From NCBI GenBank assembly GCA_023426865.1, contig JAEZBT010000359.1:1-6296 (forward strand): 6,296 nucleotides of DNA, written 5' to 3'. Of this stretch, positions 1 to 4,545 are shown piece by piece. The stretch's first letter is position 1; the number at the start of each line of letters is the position of its first letter. The translations under genes and the position numbers were made by a program. The notes under the pieces are model-generated. The model made no database searches. It saw only the letters and a list, made by a program, of their open reading frames with translations, and was not told the DNA's origin. The stretch comes from Actinomycetes bacterium. Lineage in GTDB: Bacteria > Actinomycetota > Actinomycetes > Actinomycetales > Cellulomonadaceae.

Positions 1-451
1 CGATGACGCCGTCCGGGTCGGACTGCGCGTGCGCGGGGTCGGCCAGGTCCGCCACGACGACGTCGGCGCCCGTCACCGCCGCACGGACAGGTTCGGGCAC
101 GGGGCCGGGCTCGGGCGGGAGGTGCAGGTAGATCGAGAGCCGTCCACCGTCGGCGGCCATGAGGTTGAGGTGCTGCTCGCTCGACCCGTGCCCGCGCGCG
201 GCCGCGAGGTCCAGGCGCGGGTGGGCGAGCGCCGCGGCGATGGCGGCCGCGGCGTCGTCGTCGCCGAGCGCGGTGCGCAAGGTGACGTCCACGCCCAGCC
301 GGGCGAGCGACAGCGCCTTGCCGGCGGACGTGCCGCCGAGGCCCGTGCGGTGCCCACGGGCGAACACCGTGCCCGGTACACCGGGCGGCAGGACGTCGAC
401 GTCGACGAGCGTGTTCCACGACGCCGGACCGGCGACCACCACGTGCGGCAT
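1..451 (-). CDS. PfkB-family carbohydrate kinase, 5' part only
   Basis: This is the N-terminal 150 residues of a PfkB/ribokinase-family kinase; the 3' end lies beyond the window edge. The protein starts MPHVVVAGPASWNTLVDV, the usual first beta strand of the fold. Residues 39-53 (GGTSAGKALSLARLG) match the PfkB N-terminal signature, and GDD follows at 63-65. The usual Asn of this signature (GG-x-x-A-N) is Gly44 here, so substrate preference may differ from ribokinase. The family phosphorylates sugars, sugar phosphates or nucleosides with ATP in the cytoplasm. The C-terminal GAGD-type catalytic motif is not in the window, so substrate and activity cannot be judged. The ATG at 451-449 is chosen because the fold begins at once. 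No good Shine-Dalgarno precedes it, but TACGGT (463-458) sits 6 nt upstream, which would fit a leaderless transcript. It is divergent from the tRNA gene. Confidence 0.85.
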   Translation of the reverse strand, partial: MPHVVVAGPASWNTLVDVDVLPPGVPGTVFARGHRTGLGGTSAGKALSLARLGVDVTLRTALGDDDAAAAIAAALAHPRLDLAAARGHGSSEQHLNLMAADGGRLSIYLHLPPEPGPVPEPVRAAVTGADVVVADLADPAHAQSDPDGVI

Positions 452-457
452 GGCCCG

Positions 458-463
458 ACCGTA
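458..463 (-). promoter_or_regulatory. possible -10 element for a leaderless kinase transcript
   Basis: On the minus strand TACGGT fits the actinobacterial TANNNT -10 pattern. It ends 6 nt before the kinase ATG, which would put the transcription start at or next to the start codon. The absence of a Shine-Dalgarno sequence agrees with a leaderless mRNA. I see no recognisable -35, so this is weak. Confidence 0.25.
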
Positions 464-470
464 GTGCCGG

Positions 471-476
471 TAGCCT
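471..476 (+). promoter_or_regulatory. possible -10 element upstream of the tRNA
   Basis: TAGCCT fits TANNNT and lies about 60 nt before the tRNA 5' end, a reasonable distance for a tRNA promoter with a short processed leader. The 9-mer GGTAGCCTG around it recurs before the SemiSWEET gene (1002-1010). No clear -35 is visible at the expected spacing. Confidence 0.25.
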
Positions 477-537
477 GGCGCCCGCAGGGGACAGGTCGGC
501 GCCGTCAGCGCGGTCGGCACCGCCGGCGGTCCCCGCC

Positions 538-611
538 GGGCCAGTAGCTCAGCCGGTCAGAGCAGCGGACTCATAATCCGTCGGTCGCGGGTTCGAGCCC
601 CGCCTGGCCCA
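538..611 (+). tRNA. tRNA-Ile2 (anticodon CAT, lysidine type)
   Basis: A complete 74-nt cloverleaf can be drawn by hand. The acceptor GGGCCAG (538-544) pairs fully with CTGGCCC (604-610). The D arm is GCTC/GAGC (547-550, 560-563). The anticodon stem is GCGGA/TCCGT (one G-T pair) around loop CTCATAA, with anticodon CAT at 572-574. The variable region has 5 nt, and the T arm is GCGGG/CCCGC with loop TTCGAGC. The discriminator base is A611, and CC then G follow, so CCA is not encoded and must be added. CAT can mean initiator Met, elongator Met or Ile2. The first base pair is a matched G-C, which argues against an initiator. Acceptor pairs C4-G69 and C5-G68 are the known TilS determinants of E. 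coli tRNA-Ile2, so AUA-reading tRNA-Ile is favoured over elongator Met. The tRNA call is near certain; the isotype is an inference. Confidence 0.9.
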
Positions 612-629
612 CCGGCGCTCGCGTCGTGG

Positions 630-716
630 TTCGGCCGATTCTGGACGTTTGGCCTTCGGTTGATGGTTGACGGGGTTTCGGCTGATGGTTGACACCTGTG
701 TCGGCTGATGCTTGAC
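630..716 (+). repeat. four tandem 17-nt repeats, probable IS terminal region
   Basis: Copies start at 630, 655, 677 and 700, giving a 22-25 nt period. The consensus is TTCGGCTGATGGTTGAC. Copies at 655 and 677 differ at one position, the copy at 700 differs at two, and the copy at 630 matches 13 of 17. The array lies 18 nt past the tRNA 3' end and 8 nt before a stretch resembling an IS481-type transposase start. Multiple GTCAACCAT-like repeats at element ends are a feature I associate with actinobacterial IS481-group elements. They may be transposase binding sites. No inverted partner copy is present elsewhere in the window, so only one end survives. Confidence 0.6.
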
Positions 717-724
717 GCTCGCTC

Positions 725-775
725 ATGAGGGAGTTGAACGTGGTTGAGCAGTGGGAGGTGGCTGTCGCGGTGGCT
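725..775 (+). pseudogene. remnant of an IS481-type transposase N-terminus
   Basis: Reading from ATG at 725, the first residues MRELNVVEQ followed by a VAVAV stretch resemble the start of many actinobacterial IS481-family transposases, which begin roughly MRELSVVEQRYxAVLAV. Similarity is lost after about residue 17. The frame then runs to a stop at 911-913 with no helix-turn-helix or DDE core, so the element is truncated. The tandem repeats lie directly upstream, as expected for an element end. The match is from memory of the family, over a very short stretch, so it is tentative. The open frame 725-913 should not be taken as a functional 62-residue gene. Confidence 0.45.
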
Positions 776-1003
776 TCGCAGCCGGACGCGCAAGGCCACG
801 GGCAGACCGTCGAAGGCCGCCTTGACGGGCGCCGGCACGCTGGTCAGTCGGTAGCGCCTCGCGTCGCGGCAGCTGCGAGGTTCGCCTCGACGTCGCCGGC
901 GACCAGGTCGTAGCCCGTCGCCATCGTCCCACGCAGGAATTGCCGCTCGGGCCATCTCGCCGAAGTCGTGAGGGGGGCCGGCGGGTCAATGGGCGGGGGG
1001 CGG
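776..1003. other. unassigned stretch between the IS remnant and the SemiSWEET promoter region
   Basis: I find no gene here that I can support. Open frames exist on both strands but lack recognisable domains, credible ribosome sites or intact ends. The minus strand has protein-like fragments in two frames: RRYRLTSVPAPVKAAFDGL in one (about 848-792), and a short piece ending at a stop at 846-844 in another. This could be a decayed gene broken by a frameshift, or chance openness of GC-rich DNA. It contains a GCAGCTGC palindrome near 869-876 but no clear terminator. Confidence 0.35.
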
Positions 1004-1009
1004 TAGCCT
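1004..1009 (+). promoter_or_regulatory. possible -10 element for the SemiSWEET gene
   Basis: TAGCCT within GGTAGCCTG (1002-1010) fits the actinobacterial -10 pattern. It would give a leader of about 68 nt before the GTG start. The same 9-mer occurs upstream of the tRNA. No -35 hexamer is convincing. Confidence 0.3.
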
Positions 1010-1069
1010 GCTGGGGTCGCGTGAGCGCCCCCACGAGAGTGACGCGACACCAGCACCAGGGCGCCTCCC

Positions 1070-1077
1070 GGAGGAGG
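1070..1077 (+). promoter_or_regulatory. strong Shine-Dalgarno fixing the SemiSWEET GTG start
   Basis: GGAGGAGG lies 6 nt before GTG at 1084-1086. The frame is open upstream to an ATG at 940, but that region encodes an Arg-rich, non-membrane stretch and has no comparable ribosome site, so the GTG is preferred. Confidence 0.85.
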
Positions 1078-1083
1078 AACCAG

Positions 1084-1392
1084 GTGGACGTCACCGACGT
1101 GCTCGCCGTCGTCGCCGCGAGCTGGGGTGTGGCGATGGCCGTCTCCCCGGTGCTGCAGATCCGACGCATGCTCCAGACCCGCTCGGCCGAGGACGTGTCG
1201 CTCGGGTACTTCGGCATCCTGCTGCCGGGCTTCGCGCTCTGGATCGCCTACGGCACGGCCCGCGGCGACCTCGCGCTGGTGGTCCCCAACAGTGTCGCCC
1301 TGCTCGTCACGCTCACGACGGTCGGCATCGCGCTGCGGCTGCGCCGTGAGACGGCGGCCGACGCCGAGAGGCTCGCCGGCTCCGACGCCTGA
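1084..1392 (+). CDS. SemiSWEET-type (MtN3/PQ-loop) sugar transporter
   Basis: This 102-residue protein has the usual size and layout of bacterial SemiSWEETs. It has three predicted transmembrane helices at about residues 5-23, 41-57 and 63-85, followed by a short Arg-rich polar tail. SemiSWEETs work as dimers in the cytoplasmic membrane and pass mono- or disaccharides by alternating access. The PQ-loop signature is seen as SPVLQIRRML (21-30) followed by T-R-S-A-E-D-V-S (32-39), where related proteins have PxPQIxxxxxTKSAEDLS. The normal Pro-Gln pair is Leu24-Gln25 here, with Pro22 two residues before. LWIAYG (52-57) and Asn69 in helix 3 match the conserved aromatic and the substrate-pocket Asn of the family. 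Its gene stands alone: an IS remnant precedes it and the convergent regulator gene starts its 3' end 53 nt beyond the stop. The sugar carried cannot be told from sequence. Confidence 0.88.
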   Translation: MDVTDVLAVVAASWGVAMAVSPVLQIRRMLQTRSAEDVSLGYFGILLPGFALWIAYGTARGDLALVVPNSVALLVTLTTVGIALRLRRETAADAERLAGSDA

Positions 1393-1445
1393 GCGCCCCG
1401 CCGCCCCCGGCACTGCTCCACCGCCCGGGGCCGCGTCACCGCCCG

Positions 1446-2960
1446 TCACACCTCGCGCGGCGCGTGCCGGTCGAGGAACGCGTACACCTCCGTCTGGTCC
1501 ACGCCGGGGAACGCGCCGACGGGCAGGGTCGCCAGCATCGACGCGTGCGGCCGCGCGGCCGGCCAGGCCTGACCCGTCCAGCGCTCCGCGAGGTCCGTCG
1601 GCGGCTGGCGGCAGCAGGCCGGGTCCGGGCAGCGGGAGACCCCGCGCTGCGTCGTCTCGCGGCCCTGGAACCAGCGCACGTGCGCGAACGGGACGCCCAC
1701 GCTGAGCGAGAACTCGCCGTCGGCCGAGCCCTGCACGCGCGACGTGCACCAGAACGTGCCCGCCGACGTGTCCGTGTACTGGTAGTAGGGGCTGAACCGG
1801 TCGTCCACGCCGAACACGGTCCACGCGGTCCAGCGGCGGCACACCGGCTGGCCCTCGATCGCGCCGAGCGGGTCGGAGGGGAAGGCCACGCCGTCGTTCT
1901 CGTAGGCCTTGTGCAGCACCCCGCTTTCGTGGACCTTCATGAAGTGCACCGGCACGTCCAGGTGCCGGGTGGCCAGGTTCGTGAACCGGTGCGCCGCGGT
2001 CTCGTAGGTGACCGCGAACGCGTCGCGGAGGTCCTCCAGGGACAGTCGGCGGGCCGCCTTCGCCTCGCGCAGCAGGCCCACCGCGCCGTCCTCGGGCATG
2101 AGCAGCGCCGCCGCGAGGTAGTTCGTCTCCACGCGCTGGCGCAGGAAGTCGCCGTAGTCGCGGGGCTCGGTGTGGCCGAGGACGTGCGAGCCGAGCGCCT
2201 GCAGCACCGCCGAGCGCGGGTCCGGCTGCGACGCGACGCCGTGCGGCAGGTAGATGCGCCGATGGCGCAGGTCGGTCACCGACCGGGTCGAGTGCGGCAG
2301 GTCGCCGGCGTGGTGCAGCGTGAAGCCGAGGTGGTCGGCGATCTCGGCGGTCGCCCGCTGGGAGAGCGGCCCACCCGGGTGCCCGATCGCGGCCAGGAGC
2401 TCGCGCGCACGCTCCTCCAGGTCCGGGAAGTAGTTGTCCCGCGCCCGCATCTCGGCCCGCAGCTCGGCGTTGGCGCGGCGCGCCTCCTCGGGCGTGGCGG
2501 CACGCTCCGTGAGCAGCCGCCGCACCTCGGCCTGGAGCCGCACCAGCGCATCCAACGCGTCAGTCGGCAGCGACCGGCCGACCTTGACCTGTGGCACGCC
2601 GAGCGAGGCGAACAGCGGGCCGCGCTGCGCCCGCTCGAGCTCGACCTCCAGGGCCGCGCGGCGGGTCGGCGGCTGCGCGGACAGCAGGTCCGGCAGCCCC
2701 ACACCCAGGGCTGCGGCGACGTCCTGCAGGAACGACACCTTCGCCTCGCGGCGCCCGTTCTCCAGCAGGGACACCTGGGAGGGGGCCCGGCCGACGGCGG
2801 CGCCAAGGTCCTCGAGCGTCATGCCGCGCATCGTGCGCAGGTGACGGATCCGACGCCCGACGACGATCGGGTCCACGAGGCCGTCCCCGTCGGCGGGGCG
2901 GCGGGTCGTGGGCGCTGCGGCGCGGTCGGGGAGCGGCGTGCGTCGGGTCGTCGTGGTCAT
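1446..2960 (-). CDS. ramB: ScfR/RamB-type transcriptional regulator of acyl-CoA and glyoxylate metabolism
   Basis: This 504-residue protein has three parts. An XRE helix-turn-helix lies at about residues 33-93, with recognition helix near 59-67. An M78/IrrE-like domain spans about 190-335. A C-terminal ScfR (short-chain fatty acyl regulator) domain spans about 340-500. RamB of Corynebacterium glutamicum and Mycobacterium controls aceA/aceB, and the divergent position beside aceAB supports the same role. The metallopeptidase motif HExxH appears as HVLGH (259-263): both His and the downstream Glu278 are kept but the catalytic Glu is Val260, so proteolysis is unlikely. Cys374, Cys405, Cys444, Cys449 and Cys450 lie in the ScfR domain and could bind an Fe-S cluster, as reported for the relative PrpR. 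The helix-turn-helix differs from corynebacterial RamB as I remember it, so the symbol rests on architecture and context. Residues 1-28 are low complexity; GTG at 2876-2874 with a good ribosome site is an alternative start. Confidence 0.85.
   Translation of the reverse strand: MTTTTRRTPLPDRAAAPTTRRPADGDGLVDPIVVGRRIRHLRTMRGMTLEDLGAAVGRAPSQVSLLENGRREAKVSFLQDVAAALGVGLPDLLSAQPPTRRAALEVELERAQRGPLFASLGVPQVKVGRSLPTDALDALVRLQAEVRRLLTERAATPEEARRANAELRAEMRARDNYFPDLEERARELLAAIGHPGGPLSQRATAEIADHLGFTLHHAGDLPHSTRSVTDLRHRRIYLPHGVASQPDPRSAVLQALGSHVLGHTEPRDYGDFLRQRVETNYLAAALLMPEDGAVGLLREAKAARRLSLEDLRDAFAVTYETAAHRFTNLATRHLDVPVHFMKVHESGVLHKAYENDGVAFPSDPLGAIEGQPVCRRWTAWTVFGVDDRFSPYYQYTDTSAGTFWCTSRVQGSADGEFSLSVGVPFAHVRWFQGRETTQRGVSRCPDPACCRQPPTDLAERWTGQAWPAARPHASMLATLPVGAFPGVDQTEVYAFLDRHAPREV
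2884..2888 (-). promoter_or_regulatory. Shine-Dalgarno for an alternative regulator start
   Basis: On the minus strand GGGGA lies 7 nt before the in-frame GTG for residue 29 (2876-2874). The ATG at 2960 has no good ribosome site and has an in-frame TGA 9 nt upstream. The conserved helix-turn-helix begins just after residue 29, so the GTG may be the true start. Confidence 0.4.
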
Positions 2961-3006
2961 GTTCCACGGTCACCCGGCGGGCGGCCGCCGCACCACCTTG
3001 CCGACG

Positions 3007-3030
3007 GCAGAAGAATCCCGATTCTTCTGC
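3007..3030. promoter_or_regulatory. perfect inverted repeat, candidate operator between regulator and aceAB
   Basis: Arms GCAGAAGAAT (3007-3016) and ATTCTTCTGC (3021-3030) are exact reverse complements around a CCCG spacer. The site is 46 nt from the regulator ATG and 72 nt from the aceA ATG, and is AT-rich against its surroundings. Two-fold symmetry with 14-bp centre-to-centre half-sites suits a dimeric XRE-type regulator, so binding by the divergent RamB-like protein is the simplest reading. It does not resemble the TTTGCAAA-containing motif known for corynebacterial RamB. A hairpin in the aceA leader is possible, but there is no T tract, so it is not a terminator. Confidence 0.7.
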
Positions 3031-3102
3031 GCCGCCCGGCGGGCAACGCCGCCTGACCTCGCCGCAGGGTGGAGGCACAGGCCCGACGGAGGGAGAGGAC
3101 CC

Positions 3103-4545
3103 ATGGACGCGAACACCGCCACCCAGCTCGGCCGTGACGAGGTCACGGCGGCTGCGCCCGACGCCCGCCCGCTGCCCGGACCGCGCCGGCCCGCCCTTGC
3201 GGGCAACGGCGCCGTGCACGGTCGCCGGCCCGGCGACCAGGTGCAGACGGCCGCCGACCTGGAGCACGCCTGGGCGACCGACCCCCGGTGGGCCGGCATC
3301 CGGCGCGACTACACCGCGCAGGACGTCATCGCGCTGCGCGGCACCGTCACCGAGGAGCACACCCTCGCCCGCCGCGGCGCGGAGCGCCTCTGGGAGCTGC
3401 TGCACACCGAGGACTTCGTGCCGGCCCTGGGCGCGCTGACGGGCAATCAGGCCGTCCAGCAGGTCCGGGCCGGGCTGAAGGCGATCTACCTGTCCGGGTG
3501 GCAGGTCGCGGCCGACGCGAACCTGTCCGGTCAGACCTACCCCGACCAGAGCCTCTACCCGGCGAACTCGGTGCCGGCCGTCGTGCGCCGGATCAACAAC
3601 GCGCTGCTGCGCGCCGACCAGGTCGACGCGGTCGAGGTGGCCCTCGCAGGCTCGGGCGTCGGGCAGCGCCGGCGCCTCGGGGAGTGGCTCGCGCCGATCG
3701 TCGCCGACGCCGAGGCCGGGTTCGGCGGCCCCCTGAACGCCTACGAGCTCATGCGGGCGATGATCGCCGCCGGCGCCGCGGGCGTGCACTGGGAGGACCA
3801 GCTCGCCGCGGAGAAGAAGTGCGGTCACCTGGGCGGCAAGGTCCTCGTGCCGACGTCCCAGCACGTGCGCACGCTGAGCGCGGCACGCCTCGCGGCCGAC
3901 GTCGCGGGCGTCCCGACGATCGTCGTCGCGCGCACCGACGCGCTCGCGGCGGACCTGCTCACGTCCGACGTCGACCCGCGCGACGCCGAGTTCCTCACGG
4001 GGGAGCGGACCGCCGAAGGCTACTTCCGGGTGCGTCCCGGGCTCGACGCCGTCGTCGCCCGGTCGCTCGCGTACGCCGAGTACGCGGACCTGCTGTGGGT
4101 CGAGACCGGCGAGCCGGACCTCGCCCTGGCGCGCGAGTTCGCCGAGCGGATCCACGAGCGGTTCCCCGGCAAGCTGCTGGCGTACAACTGCTCGCCGTCG
4201 TTCAACTGGAAGGCACACCTGGACGACGCGACGATCGCGCGCTTCCAGCGCGAGCTCGGCTCGTACGGGTACGCGTTCCAGTTCATCACCCTCGCCGGCT
4301 TCCACGCCCTCAACCACGCGATGTTCTCCCTCGCGCGGGGCTACGCCGAGCACGGGATGACCGCGTACGTCGCGCTGCAGGAGGCGGAGTTCGCCGCCGA
4401 GGCGGACGGCTACACCGCCACCCGGCACCAGCGCGAGGTCGGCACGGGGTACTTCGACCGCGTGGCGACGGTGCTCAACCCGGACAGCGCGACGACGGCG
4501 ATGGCCGGCTCGACCGAGACCGCACAGTTCGGAGGATACCGATGA
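3103..4545 (+). CDS. aceA: isocitrate lyase
   Basis: Isocitrate lyase splits isocitrate into glyoxylate and succinate, the first step of the glyoxylate bypass, in the cytoplasm and normally as a tetramer needing Mg2+. The 480-residue protein aligns by eye with E. coli AceA over almost all its length. The catalytic motif KKCGH is at 238-242, with Cys240 as the general acid/base. SGW is at 131-133, the metal-site stretch VADAEAGFGG includes Asp202, and NCSPSFNW is at 362-369. All expected active-site residues are present. The ATG at 3103 follows GGAGGGAGAGG (3088-3098). The first ~45 residues are an Ala/Pro/Arg-rich extension absent from E. coli AceA (434 residues); the conserved fold starts near LEHAWATDPRW. 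It is the first gene of an aceAB operon, overlaps aceB by 4 nt, and is divergent from the RamB-like regulator, which probably controls it through the inverted repeat upstream. Confidence 0.97.
   Translation: MDANTATQLGRDEVTAAAPDARPLPGPRRPALAGNGAVHGRRPGDQVQTAADLEHAWATDPRWAGIRRDYTAQDVIALRGTVTEEHTLARRGAERLWELLHTEDFVPALGALTGNQAVQQVRAGLKAIYLSGWQVAADANLSGQTYPDQSLYPANSVPAVVRRINNALLRADQVDAVEVALAGSGVGQRRRLGEWLAPIVADAEAGFGGPLNAYELMRAMIAAGAAGVHWEDQLAAEKKCGHLGGKVLVPTSQHVRTLSAARLAADVAGVPTIVVARTDALAADLLTSDVDPRDAEFLTGERTAEGYFRVRPGLDAVVARSLAYAEYADLLWVETGEPDLALAREFAERIHERFPGKLLAYNCSPSFNWKAHLDDATIARFQRELGSYGYAFQFITLAGFHALNHAMFSLARGYAEHGMTAYVALQEAEFAAEADGYTATRHQREVGTGYFDRVATVLNPDSATTAMAGSTETAQFGGYR

Noticed and set aside
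630..716. CRISPR array
   Set aside because: The four repeats are 17 nt with 5-8 nt between them, unequal and too close; no spacers or cas genes.
725..913. Functional 62-residue protein from ATG 725
   Set aside because: Only the first ~17 residues resemble a transposase start; the remainder has no domain and lies in a disrupted region.
844..924. Small 26-residue minus-strand gene starting MATGYDLVAGDVEANL
   Set aside because: The ATG has only a poorly spaced ribosome-site candidate, no family is recognised, and the frame is open by chance upstream and far beyond.
1405..1430. Possible bidirectional terminator between the SemiSWEET and regulator genes
   Set aside because: CCCCGG and CCGGGG can pair, but the stem is only 6 bp with a 14-nt loop and no T tract on either strand; such pairings are expected by chance here.
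3007..3030. Intrinsic terminator or attenuator hairpin in the aceA leader
   Set aside because: No T tract follows the right arm, there is no leader peptide, and the central position between divergent genes fits an operator better.
1464..3056. Long plus-strand open frame (530 codons) opposite the regulator gene
   Set aside because: It is antisense to a clearly recognised regulator. Its translation is Arg/Gly/Ala-rich with no domain, as expected from GC-rich third-position bias.
2560..4428. Long minus-strand open frame spanning the aceA region and part of the regulator
   Set aside because: Shadow of aceA and ramB; no recognisable domain, and it crosses the divergent promoter.
3288..4541. Upstream extension of the aceB frame through aceA
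   Set aside because: The extension is an Arg-rich out-of-frame reading of aceA. The ATG at 4542 with its own ribosome site and the conserved fold after it fixes the start.
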